From Cellulosimicrobium sp. Marseille-Q4280 (GTDB taxonomy: Bacteria > Actinomycetota > Actinomycetes > Actinomycetales > Cellulomonadaceae), in NCBI RefSeq assembly GCF_943181405.1, contig NZ_CALPBY010000004.1, positions 415,880 to 479,879 on the forward strand: a stretch of DNA of 64,000 nucleotides, given 5' to 3'. Positions 33,890-44,200 of this stretch are shown here, piece after piece; the first letter of the stretch is position 1; each line of letters opens with the position of its first letter. Below the pieces are notes generated by a model, which did no database searches, was not told the DNA's origin, and saw nothing but the letters and a program-made list of their open reading frames with translations. Made by a program: the position numbers and the translations under genes.

Positions 33890-36800
33890 GGACTGCGCCT
33901 CGACGGTGACGTCGACCGCGTGCTCGGGCGTGCTCACGAGGACCCCGCGCGACGGCACGAGCCGCACGTGGTCGACGTTGACGTTGCCCGTGTCGCCTGC
34001 CGCGTACAGCAGGCCGACCGTGCCGGCGTCCTCGTCGAACGTGACGCGCGCCGACGGCGAGTAGTCCCAGCGCCGCCACCGGTCGGCGTCCTGGCCGAGG
34101 TTCGGGAACGCCTGCGGACCGACGTTCTCGCCGTCGACCGTGAGGGAGAGCTGACGGTCGAGCGGCGCGACGACCATGCCGTTCGCGTAGCGGAACGACA
34201 CGTCGTAGGCCGTCCCCGCGACGACGTCGGCGTCGACCTCGAACGCCGCTCCGAGCTTCGACAGCGTGCGCACGAACCCGGTACCCGTGTAGCCCGGGTG
34301 CTCCTTCGTCGTGATCGCTCCGCCCGACAGCGTGCCGTTCTCCGCCTCCAGGACGAGGTCGACGCGCTGCGCCTCGACCCTCGCGGAGAGCGCGGCGACC
34401 GCGTCGCCGTCCGCGGCGTCGAGGGCGTCCACCGCACGACCGAGCGTGCGGTCCACGGCGTCGTCGTCGCCCCGGACCGCTGCCCGGAGCGCTGCGGCGA
34501 GGGGCTCGCGGACCTGCGTCGCCGACGCGGGGTCGACCCCGCCGTCCGTCTCTGCCGCACTCAGGTCCGACAGGACCTCCGGCAGCCCGACGGCGTCCCC
34601 GAGCCACGGCGAGACCGTGTCCTCGAGCGCGGCGAGGGTCGCGGCGTCGACGTCGGACGGGCCGCGCGTGACGGCGACGGTGCGGATGCTCTGCGCCGCC
34701 TGCTCCGTCCCCGCGAGGTCTCCGTCCGCCGCCGCGGACACGAGCGCGTCCGCGCGGTCGCGCAGGACCCGAGCCGTCGCGGACGACAGCGCGCCGTCCG
34801 CCTGCGCGTCCTCGAGCAGCGCCGTCAGCGCGGCGCCGTCGGGGAACGGCAGGAGCGCGACGTCGATGGGCTCGCCGGCGTCCGCGTCGCCCGCCACGAG
34901 AGCGAGCGAGGAGGACGCGACGTACGGGACGTCGTCGGCGGCGAGCGTGTAGACGAGGTCGCGCGACCCGCCACCGGCGATGCGCGCGGCCGGGACGTCC
35001 GCGGGCTCGCCGTCGAGCACGAGCCGCACGTCCGCGACCGACGTGCCGGCGTTTTGCGCCTCGAGCGTCACCGTGACGGTGCGCGTCACCGGGTCGTACG
35101 ACGTCGCCGGTGACCCGACGGCCTCGACGCTCGGGCGCGCGTACGGCGCGAGGGTCGCGACGTCGTCGTCCGTCGCCGGGCGCAGCCGCACGGCCTGCCC
35201 GCCCGCACCGACGAGCGACGCGCTGAGGACGTCGTCCGCCGTGACGAGGGACCGGGTCACCTCGACCGCGGTCGGGTTCCCCTTCCAGCTCGCGTCCTGG
35301 GCGTCGGCCCAGACCTCAGCGACGTAGGTGACGTCGGCGTCCAGCATGTCGAGCGGGACGTCGAGCGTGCGGTCGTTCTCGTCCGTGACGACGCCGACGT
35401 ACCAGTCGTCGCCGCTGCGGCGTGCCGTCGTGACGTGGTCACCGATCTCGGCGTCGACGTGCGACTCGTCCCACGTGGCCGGCATGTCCTTCAGGTACTC
35501 GAACGCCTCGGGGTGCTTCGCGTAGTTCTCCGGGGTGTCGGCGAGCATCTGCAGCGGGCTGTAGAAGGTCGTGTACAGCGCGAGCTGGGTCGTGGTCGTC
35601 GTCTGCACGCGCGTGCCCAGGTTCGCCGGGTCCCACAGCACGTCGAGCACGCCCGGCGTGTAGTCCGCCGGGCCGCCGATCCAGCGGGTGAACGGCAGGA
35701 TCGTGGCCTGCTCCGGCGGGTTGCCGTTCGAGCCCATGTAGTTCTGCTGCTCCATGCCCGCGACGCCCTCGCCCGTCATCATGTTCGGGTAGGTGCGCTC
35801 CTTGCCGGTGGGCTTGATCGCCTCGTGCGCGTTGATCGAGATCTTGTGCCGTGCCGCGGCGTCGATGACCCGCTGGAAGTGCTTGACCGCCTCCTGGTCG
35901 AAGGTGCTGCGGTTCACGCCGCCGAGCTCGAACCGGGTCGCGTAGCCCGTCTTGATCGCGTGGACGCCCCACTCCTCGTACTGGCTGAAGATCTCCTCCA
36001 TGTGCGTGTCGTAGTAGTCGACGTAGCCGCGCGTCTCGTTGTGGGCGACGAACCCGACGCCCTTCGACTCCGCGTAGGCCAGCACCTCGTCGATGTCGAC
36101 GTCGGCCTGCGGGGTGACGAAGTCCTGGTTGGTCCACGACCCGCCCGCGTTGGTGTTCCATCCCTCGGCGAGCACGTACTTCGCCCCCGCGTCGGCCGCG
36201 AGGTCGACGTAGTCCTTGATGCGCTGGGTCGTCGCACCGTGCTTCGGGCCCGCGTTCCAGGTCGTGTGGCGGCGCTGCAGCTCCCACCACACGCCCGTGT
36301 ACGTGGCGGGATCGATCCAGTCCGTCGTGTCGTCGACGCCGTCGCCGTCGGAGTCGACGTCGCAGATCGCGCAGGGGTCGTTGAGGTTCTGGATCAGGTG
36401 CGACTCGGCGAGGTCGCCCGCCTCGCGGCCGATCTGCACGGTCCGCCACGGCGTCGCGAAGTCGTCCGCGGTCGTGTCCAGGACCGCCTTGGTCCCGTCC
36501 GGCAGGGAGTTCAGCTCGCTCACGAACGTGCCGGGCCTCCCGCTGACGCGCTTGAGGCTCATGCTCGCGTAGTCCGTCAGGTCCGCCTCGTGCACCGCGA
36601 GGAACAGGTCCCCGCCGCGCGAGAACGTGATCGGGGTCTGGGCGGTCGCGACGTCGCCGATCGGCGCGGTCCTGTAGTGCTTCTCGTCCGCACGCCAGTC
36701 CTTGCCGGCCTCGAGGTAGTACGCCGTGAGGTCGTCGGGGAGCGCGATCTCGGTCGACTCGGACAGGACGACGAACGGCCCGTCGAGCGCGGGCTGCTGC

Positions 36801-37345
36801 GGGAAGACGTAGCGGAACCCGACGCCGTCGTCGAAGACGCGCGCGACGACGTCGACCGCGAGACCGGACTCGTGGCGCGCGTGCACCGTGAGCTCGTTCG
36901 CGTGGTTGCGGACGGAGGACTGCGTCCCCCAGGCGGGGGTCCAGGTCTCGTCGACCTCGTCGCGCTCGACCGACTCGATCGTCATGCCGGTGGTGAGGTC
37001 GACGTCCGGGCCGCGCAGGGCGAGGCCGAGCCCGGACGCGCCGACGACGCTCGTCGAGCCGTCGCGCACGACGTCGTAGGTGAGGCGCCCGTCGACGACG
37101 CCGAGCGTGAGGTCGAGGCTGCCGTCGGGGGACACGACGTCGTGCCCGGTGATCTGCGGGACGGCGGCGGGGACCGCCGTCCGGGACCCGGATGGCAGCG
37201 CTGTCGGCGCCGCGAGGGCGGGCGTCGCGGCGGCGACGGGGGCCAGCAGGGCGAGGGCGAGACCGACGCCCGTGAGTCGTCGGGCGGTGTGCGAGCGGGA
37301 CGCGCGAGGCCCGGGGGACGGGGGTCGAGAGGCGGTGAGATGCAT
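33623..37345 (-). CDS. secreted GH97 glycoside hydrolase (inverting, alpha-glucosidase-like) with C-terminal CBM35-like module
   Basis: 1240 aa. Signal peptide (LALALLAPVAAATPALA). GH97 super-sandwich (about 65-310) and barrel (about 320-610) with the inverting set of the SusB type: Glu437 (HNETRG), Glu508 (NAHEAIKPTG), Glu526 and Glu532 (GEGVAGME). The retaining-type Asp nucleophile is replaced by Gly467 (IKTGYAT). An extra Ca-binding-like loop DVDSDGDGVDD is inserted after NDPCAIC. Then a C-terminal beta domain, a NEW3-like domain, a helical Asp/Ala-rich stretch, a CBM35-like module (about 990-1135) and the RCLAGK...CG module. Inferred: exo-acting on alpha-glucosides or alpha-galactosides. 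Lies downstream of the MalEFG-type importer genes. Confidence 0.88.
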   Translation of the reverse strand: MHLTASRPPSPGPRASRSHTARRLTGVGLALALLAPVAAATPALAAPTALPSGSRTAVPAAVPQITGHDVVSPDGSLDLTLGVVDGRLTYDVVRDGSTSVVGASGLGLALRGPDVDLTTGMTIESVERDEVDETWTPAWGTQSSVRNHANELTVHARHESGLAVDVVARVFDDGVGFRYVFPQQPALDGPFVVLSESTEIALPDDLTAYYLEAGKDWRADEKHYRTAPIGDVATAQTPITFSRGGDLFLAVHEADLTDYASMSLKRVSGRPGTFVSELNSLPDGTKAVLDTTADDFATPWRTVQIGREAGDLAESHLIQNLNDPCAICDVDSDGDGVDDTTDWIDPATYTGVWWELQRRHTTWNAGPKHGATTQRIKDYVDLAADAGAKYVLAEGWNTNAGGSWTNQDFVTPQADVDIDEVLAYAESKGVGFVAHNETRGYVDYYDTHMEEIFSQYEEWGVHAIKTGYATRFELGGVNRSTFDQEAVKHFQRVIDAAARHKISINAHEAIKPTGKERTYPNMMTGEGVAGMEQQNYMGSNGNPPEQATILPFTRWIGGPADYTPGVLDVLWDPANLGTRVQTTTTTQLALYTTFYSPLQMLADTPENYAKHPEAFEYLKDMPATWDESHVDAEIGDHVTTARRSGDDWYVGVVTDENDRTLDVPLDMLDADVTYVAEVWADAQDASWKGNPTAVEVTRSLVTADDVLSASLVGAGGQAVRLRPATDDDVATLAPYARPSVEAVGSPATSYDPVTRTVTVTLEAQNAGTSVADVRLVLDGEPADVPAARIAGGGSRDLVYTLAADDVPYVASSSLALVAGDADAGEPIDVALLPFPDGAALTALLEDAQADGALSSATARVLRDRADALVSAAADGDLAGTEQAAQSIRTVAVTRGPSDVDAATLAALEDTVSPWLGDAVGLPEVLSDLSAAETDGGVDPASATQVREPLAAALRAAVRGDDDAVDRTLGRAVDALDAADGDAVAALSARVEAQRVDLVLEAENGTLSGGAITTKEHPGYTGTGFVRTLSKLGAAFEVDADVVAGTAYDVSFRYANGMVVAPLDRQLSLTVDGENVGPQAFPNLGQDADRWRRWDYSPSARVTFDEDAGTVGLLYAAGDTGNVNVDHVRLVPSRGVLVSTPEHAVDVTVEAQSRCLAGKAYVSVRALNAEDVPVDLALTLRTAVGERTSASVAPGTSAYQSFATRSVAVDASTATVVASGTVGGEPLAAEVAVDVPAVDCG
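37193..37206. promoter_or_regulatory. possible intragenic LacI-type site in the GH97 signal-peptide region
   Basis: TGGCAGCGCTGTCG, 12 of 14 matches to TGACAGCGCTGTCA, about 140 bp inside the GH97 coding region. It could act as a roadblock or auxiliary operator, or be chance in GC-rich coding sequence. Confidence 0.3.
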
Positions 37346-37480
37346 GCGGTGGGGCTCCTTGGGACGTCGTCGTCTTGCGGATGCCGGCGGGGTCCGCGCG
37401 GTGGCGCGGCACCGCGCGGCGCCGCGGTCGCGCTGGGTGGGGCGACCGGCGTCGTGCGGGTGGTGGCGGAGGCGTCGCGG

Positions 37481-37525
37481 CCGCGAGGTGGAGCCCTGGT
37501 CAGGGACCGGGGCTCCACCTCGCGG
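37481..37525 (-). terminator. hairpin between the permease gene and the GH97 gene
   Basis: 16-bp perfect stem CCGCGAGGTGGAGCCC/GGGCTCCACCTCGCGG with a 13-nt loop, 36 bp past the permease stop. It probably ends or attenuates the transporter transcript before GH97. A smaller hairpin (GCGCGGTG/CACCGCGC) lies at about 37397-37418. Confidence 0.7.
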
Positions 37526-37561
37526 GACCGCTCTGCCGTGCGGGGAGAGGGTGCGCGGTCG

Positions 37562-38463
<902 letters not shown>

Positions 38464-38464
<1 letters not shown>

Positions 38465-39363
38465 CACTTCTCCTGACGGTTGGTGCGGATCAGGTACGGC
38501 ACGATGACGACGGCGACGATGACCAGGAGGATCGAGCCGACGGCCGCGGCGCTCGCGTAGTCGAAGCTCGACTTGAACACGTACATGTCGACGGCGGGCA
38601 CCTTGGTCTGGTAGTTCGCCGGCTTGGAGATCGACATGATGAGGTCGAACGCCTTGAGCGACATGTGGCCGATGATGATGAGCGCCGAGAGCGCGATGGG
38701 CGACAGCTGCGGGAACAGCACGTGGCGGTACAGCTTCCACTCGCTCGCGCCGTCCATGCGCGCGGCCTCGCGCAGCTCGTCCGGGATACCGCGGAACCCG
38801 GCGAGGAACAGGGCCATGACGTACCCGGAGAGCTGCCAGATCGCCGGGATGGCGATCGCGGTGATGCCCCAGGAGACGTTGTTCCACCAGTTGTTCTGCA
38901 GGAAGTCCAGGCCGACCATCTGGAACAGGCGGTTGAGCCCGCTCGCCGACTCGTCCTGGTTCGAGTTCAGCAGCCAGCGCCACACCACGCCGGACGCCAC
39001 GAACGACACGGCCATGGGGAACAGGTAGACCGAGCGGAAGATCCCCTCGCCCCGCAGGGGCTTGTCGAGGAGCCAGGCCCACAGGAATCCCATGAGCATC
39101 GTGCCGACGAGGAACACCACCGTGTACAGCACGAGGTTCTTCAGCGAGTGCTGGAACGCCTCGCTGCCCAGCAGGTCGGTGTAGTTCTGGAACCACACGA
39201 CGACCGACGGCTGCTGGCCGGTGGCCTGTGCGGCGGTGTGGTTGTCGGTGATCGAGGTCTGGAAGTTCGCGCCGATGAGCCCGTAGACGAAGACGCCCAC
39301 GAGGATCAGCGAGGGGGCGAGCATGAGCAGCGCGGGGCCTGCTCGCCGCAGGGACTTGAGCAT
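38464..39363 (-). CDS. sugar ABC importer permease, MalF type
   Basis: 299 aa, about six to seven TM segments beginning ALLMLAPSLILVGVFVYGLI. EAA loop PDELREAARMDGASEWKLYR. Pairs with the MalG-type protein to form the channel. Separated from the binding-protein gene by a strong intercistronic hairpin, which would give more binding protein than permease. A glucose/mannose-type relative is likely from its resemblance to GtsB-like permeases, but the substrate is inferred only from context. Confidence 0.9.
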
Positions 39364-39414
39364 TGTTGGACTTCCCGGGTCGGGGACTGTGCGTCAGGCG
39401 GTCGGCACGGGCCG

Positions 39415-39452
39415 GCCGCGCGTCGTCGGGGCGGTGCCCGACGACGCGCGGC
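39415..39452 (-). terminator. intercistronic hairpin between binding protein and permease genes
   Basis: 16-bp perfect stem GCCGCGCGTCGTCGGG/CCCGACGACGCGCGGC with a 6-nt loop, in the 149-bp gap. No U-tract: probably a partial terminator or mRNA 3'-stabiliser. Confidence 0.75.
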
Positions 39453-39512
39453 GGCCCGGGCGTGCGGGTGCGGGCCCTGCGCGTCGCCCGCGCAGGTCCC
39501 GCACCCCGGAGG

Positions 39513-40805
39513 TCAGCCCTGCGCGGCGGCGGCGAGCTCGGTCTGGTAGGTCGCGAGGTCGGACCCACCGGACGTGAACTTGCTCGTCGCGTCGGAGACC
39601 GCGTTGAGCGTCGCGACGGGCGCGGCGGCACCGTGCGCGAGCGAGGACACGATGGTGTCCTGGCCGAACGACTCGATCGCCGTCTGCTGGTACTCGGAGA
39701 ACTCCGAGGGGTCGGCGTCGGTGCGGGCTGGGATGGAGCCCTTGGCCTTGTTGAACGCGACCTGGCCCTCGAGGGAGCCGACGGTCTCGAGCCACGCCTT
39801 GGCGCCGTCGGGGTGCGGCGCGCCCACCGGGAGGGTGAACGAGTCGGCGAGGAAGTCGAACACGCCGTCGGTGCCCGGCACGGGGAACGCGATGAAGTCG
39901 GTGCCGAGGGCCTTGTCCTGCTCCTCGAACGCCGCGACCGCCCAGTCGCCCATGACGTTGAACGCGGCGTTGCCGTCGATCACCATCTGGGTCGCCTCGG
40001 GCCAGTCGAGCCCGTCACGGTCGGTGTTGGTGTAGCTCATGAGCGTCTCGAACTTCTCGAGCGCGCCGGTGACCTCGGCACCCTCCCAGTCGGTCGAGCC
40101 GTCCCACAGACCGGTGTACGACTCGGCGCCGAGCTCGGCGAGGAGCACGGTCTCGAGCAGGTGCACCTGGGTCCACGTCGTCGCGACGGACAGCGGCGTG
40201 ACGCCGGCAGCCTTCAGCGTCTCGAGGTCCGCCATCCAGGCGTCGAGGTCCGCGTACTCGGCGGCGGGGTCGATCCCGTTGTCCTCGAGCACGGTCGGGT
40301 TGGCCCACACGACGTTGGCGCGGTGCACGTTCGACGGGATCGAGTAGATCGCGCCGTCCTCGGCCGTGACGCGGTCGACCAGGTCGGCCGGGAACACGTC
40401 GGTGAGGCCGAACTCGTCGTACAGGTCGGAGACGTCCTCGATCTGCGCGGCGTCGATGTAGTCCTGGAGCTCCGCGCCGGCGTGCGCCTGGAACGTGTCC
40501 GGCGGGTCCTGCGCCTGGAGGCGGGACTGGAGGAGGTCCTTCGCGGCGGAGCCTGCGCCGCCGGCGACCGCGCCGTTGATGAACTCGGTGTCGGGGTGCT
40601 GCTCGTCGAACACGCCGACGAGGGCGTCGAGGCCCGCCTTCTCGGAGCCGGCCGCCCACCAGGTGAAGACCTCCACCTCGTCGCCGCCGCCGCTACCGCC
40701 TTCGGTGTTGTCGTCACCGGAACCGCCGCCGCTGCACGCGGCGAGTGCCAGACCCACGAGGGCGGCACCGGCCACCGTCGCGCTCGTCCTGCGAGTGAGT
40801 CGCAT
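39513..40805 (-). CDS. extracellular sugar-binding lipoprotein of an ABC importer
   Basis: 430 aa. Signal peptide with lipobox LALAACSGGG (Cys24). Solute-binding protein family 1 features: VEVFTWWAAGSEKAGLDALV near the start and the C-terminal block AFNVMGDWAVAAFEEQD / GAPHPDGAKAWLETVGS. Similar architecture to glucose/mannose-binding proteins. Captures sugars released by the neighbouring secreted glycosidases and hands them to the MalF/G-type permeases. Expressed from the promoter at 40910-40938, which carries a candidate ROK-type operator. An AGGGAT ribosome site precedes the ATG. Confidence 0.9.
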   Translation of the reverse strand: MRLTRRTSATVAGAALVGLALAACSGGGSGDDNTEGGSGGGDEVEVFTWWAAGSEKAGLDALVGVFDEQHPDTEFINGAVAGGAGSAAKDLLQSRLQAQDPPDTFQAHAGAELQDYIDAAQIEDVSDLYDEFGLTDVFPADLVDRVTAEDGAIYSIPSNVHRANVVWANPTVLEDNGIDPAAEYADLDAWMADLETLKAAGVTPLSVATTWTQVHLLETVLLAELGAESYTGLWDGSTDWEGAEVTGALEKFETLMSYTNTDRDGLDWPEATQMVIDGNAAFNVMGDWAVAAFEEQDKALGTDFIAFPVPGTDGVFDFLADSFTLPVGAPHPDGAKAWLETVGSLEGQVAFNKAKGSIPARTDADPSEFSEYQQTAIESFGQDTIVSSLAHGAAAPVATLNAVSDATSKFTSGGSDLATYQTELAAAAQG

Positions 40806-40909
40806 CGTGTCTATCCCTACGCCTTCTTCGGTGTCGGGGGCCGGCGGGCGGACGGGGGAGGTCCACGTCGTCGGCCGGGCGCATCGGTGCGCCCTCGAAC
40901 CCGAGCCCC

Positions 40910-40938
40910 ATACAACGTCGGCCAGGGCTTGATGTCAA
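40910..40938 (-). promoter_or_regulatory. sigma-70-type promoter of the sugar importer operon
   Basis: Minus strand TTGACA (40933-40938), 17-bp spacer, TTGTAT (40910-40915). Strong match; leader of about 100 nt to the binding-protein ATG. Confidence 0.75.
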
Positions 40939-40950
40939 GAAATGAACGCA
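40937..40950. promoter_or_regulatory. candidate ROK-regulator operator, copy 1
   Basis: AAGAAATGAACGCA, overlapping the -35 of the importer promoter; 12 of 14 identical to the site at 47516 in front of the ROK gene. Confidence 0.5.
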
Positions 40951-41098
40951 GCCGAGACTCTTTCGTGATGTTCCCATCATGACTTGGACGCAAGGCGCGC
41001 GTGACCCGGGGTGGACTGCCGCGCCGGGCCTGGCGCGCGGGGTGGGCAAGGGCTGCTCGGAGGCGAGGCGGGCCGCGCCACCGTCATGATGGGTCGTG

Positions 41099-41128
41099 TT
41101 GTTTTTTGTTGAGATGTGATCGTAGACT
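41099..41128 (+). promoter_or_regulatory. candidate promoter of the GH2 gene
   Basis: AT-rich patch with TTGTTT (41099-41104), 18-bp spacer and TAGACT (41123-41128). Leader of about 130 nt to the GH2 ATG. The rest of the 460-bp divergent region (40806-41265) holds no gene; a short TGATG-N4-CATCA repeat is at 40966-40979. Confidence 0.45.
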
Positions 41129-41265
41129 GCGCGTGCGCTGGTCCCCCGAGCGCTCGTCCCCTGCGGTGCGACCCGCGCGTCGCCCCCCGTCCTGGCAGTC
41201 CTCCGGTCCGCGTCGTCGCCGACGCGCAGCCACCCTGAGCAGCACCGCGCCCTCGAAGGAGAGAG

Positions 41266-44200
41266 ATGCGAAGCACGAGCGACGTCCCCGGACGTCCTGT
41301 CCACAGCAGGCCCGCACGATGGGCGGTCGCGGTCGCGACCGCCGCGGGGCTCGCCGTGTCGGGGCTGGTCGCTCCGGCGGCCGGTGCCGCGCCGGCCGTC
41401 CAGGCGGTCGACAACCCGGAGGTCACCGGGACCGAGTGGACGACGCCGACGGCGGTGAAGGTCGGTCAGACGCCGTCACGCTCGGTCATGGTGCCGTTCG
41501 ACACGGTCGACGAGGCCAAGGCCAACCCGACCCTCCACCGGGCCCAGCGCGCGTCGGAGAACATCCGCCTGCTCAACGGCACGTGGCAGTTCAACCAGGT
41601 GGACGCCCCGGCCGACAAGCCCGACGTCTCCGGCGTGACGAGCATCCCCGACGAGGGGTTCCAGGACATCGAGGTCCCGTCGAGCTGGCAGGTGGCCGGC
41701 AGGTACGCGGGCGCCCTGGGCACCGACTTCCCGATCTACAACAACCAGGACTACCCCTTCCAGTCCTCCGGCGGGGGCGTCCCGAACCAGGGCGACTTCG
41801 ACGCAGCGCAGGCGTCGACGGCGTTCAACCCGGTCGGCACCTACATGCGCACGCTCGACCTGACCGCCGAGGACATCACCGACAACCGGCTGATCCTGTC
41901 CTTCCTCGGGGTCGAGTCCGGCTTCTACCTCTCCGTGAACGGGGCCGTCGTCGGGTACGGCGAGGACAGCTTCAGCACGTCGGAGTTCGACGTCACCGAC
42001 TACGTGCACGAGGGCGAGAACCTCATCACGGTCCAGGTGTACCGGTGGACCACGGGCAGCTTCCTGGAGAGCCAGGACGGGCTGAACTTCGCCGGGATCC
42101 ACCGCGACGTCTACCTGACCGTCCAGCCCGACGTCGCGGTGTACGACTACGACGTCGAGACGACGTTCACGGACCACGACTACTCGTCCTCGCAGCTCGA
42201 GGTCGAGGTCGACGTGGCGAACACGTCAGCGGAGGCCGCCGAGCGCACGGTAAAGGCGCACCTCTTCGACGCGCAGGGCGAGCCGGTCGGTGAGCCCGTG
42301 AGCACGTCCGTGACGGTGGGCGCCGGCGAGACAAGCACCGCCGACCTCACCACCACCGTCGAGGACCCCGCGCTCTGGTCCGCCGAGCTGCCGAACCTCT
42401 ACACGCTGGTCCTCGAGCTGACGGACGCGGACGGCACGACGCTCGAGACCTTCGGCAAGCGCGTGGGCTTCCGCGAGTTCTACATGGAGCACGCGGGCAC
42501 GTCGGACTCGACGTCGAACATGCGCATCAACGGCCAGAACATCGAGCTCTACGGCGTCAACCGCGGCGAGAACGACCCCGCGTTCGGGCACCACGTGCCG
42601 TACGAGAACGTCGTGGCCGACGTGCGCAACGCCAAGCAGCTCAACATGAACGCGATCCGCACGAGCCACTTCCCGCCGGACCCGCACCTGCTCGACCTCG
42701 CGGACGAGTACGGCCTGTACGTCATGGACGAGGTGAACGTCGAGTCGCACAACGGGCGCGACGGCATCAACAACACGCCGTACGCCATCGACCCCTCGCT
42801 GACGAGCCGTGACTTCCCGGGCAACGACTCGCGGTACACGGTCTCGATGGAGCAGCGCATGCGCAGCATGGTCGAGCGGGACAAGGGCTACCCCTCGGTG
42901 ATCATCTACTCGCTCGGCAACGAGGCGGGCACCGGCCCGAACTTCGACACGATGATCGACGTCATCAAGGAGCTCGACGGCGAGAAGCTCGTCCACTACC
43001 AGGGCGACAACGGCAACCCGCGCGTCGACATGATCGGCGCGATGTACCCGGCGTACAGCGCCGCGAACCGCCCGACGGCGGAGAAGCCGTTCATCATGAT
43101 GGAGTACCAGCACTTCATGGGGAACACGGGCGGCGAGCTGTCGCGCTACGTCGAGATCATGGAGAGCAGCCACCGCCAGCAGGGCGGGTTCATCTGGGAC
43201 TACGTCGACCAGTCGGCGCTCACGCTCAAGGAGGGCGCGGACACGTCCGACGGGGTCACCCGGGACGAGCTGTTCTTCGGCATGGACGGCAGCTGGCCGC
43301 AGGTGTCCGGCGACGGCAACTTCCTCATGAACGGCGTGCTGTTCCCGGACCGCACGTGGAAGCCCGGCGCCTACGAGGTCAAGAAGCAGTACCAGGACCT
43401 CAAGTTCTCCCAGACGGACGCGCAGCGCGCGGAGCGTCAGGTCACGATCACGAACCTCAACCGGTTCAAGAACGCGAGCTACTACGACGTCGTGTGGTCC
43501 CTGCAGGAGGACGGCACGACCGTCCAGAGCGGCACGCTGACCGACGCCGAGGTGGACCTCGCGCCGCCGACGGGTGACGTGGACGCGGGCTCGACGACGA
43601 CGGTGACGCTCCCGTACGGGATCGAGGACCCGACGCCGGGCGCCGAGTACCAGCTCCTCGTCGAGTACCGGCTCGCCGCCGACACGCCCTACGCGGAGGC
43701 GGGCTACGTCCAGGGCAGCGCCCAGTTCGCGCTCGACGCCCGCGGCGTCGACCAGGTCGTCGACGTCGAGGCGCTCGGCGCGTCGCGCACCGACACCACC
43801 GACGACGCCGTGACCGTCACGGGCACGACGCCCGAGGGCTCGCCCTTCACGGTCGCGGTCGACAAGGCCACGGGCCTGCTGGACACGTACCAGGTCGGCG
43901 ACGACGACCTCGTCACCAAGGCCCCCGTGGGATCGTTCTTCCGCGCGGAGACCGACCAGAACGGCGCGGTGCGCGGCAACGCGCACAACCTCGCCACGCC
44001 GGAGGGCTACCAGGCCTGGCTGAACCAGGGCGAGGACCTGCAGGACGTCTCCGTCAACACGCTGGGCGGCGACGGCGGGACGACGAAGATCGTCGTCAAC
44101 GCGACGCTGCGCAACGGCAGCGCGTACACGACGACGTACACGGTGTACGCCGACGGGACGGTCGTCGTGGGCGCGCGGCTCGCGCCGTCCGCCGAGGCGC

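Noticed and set aside
40806-41265. Riboswitch in the 460-bp divergent region
   Set aside because: The region is explained by two promoters and a candidate operator; no known riboswitch core is recognisable.
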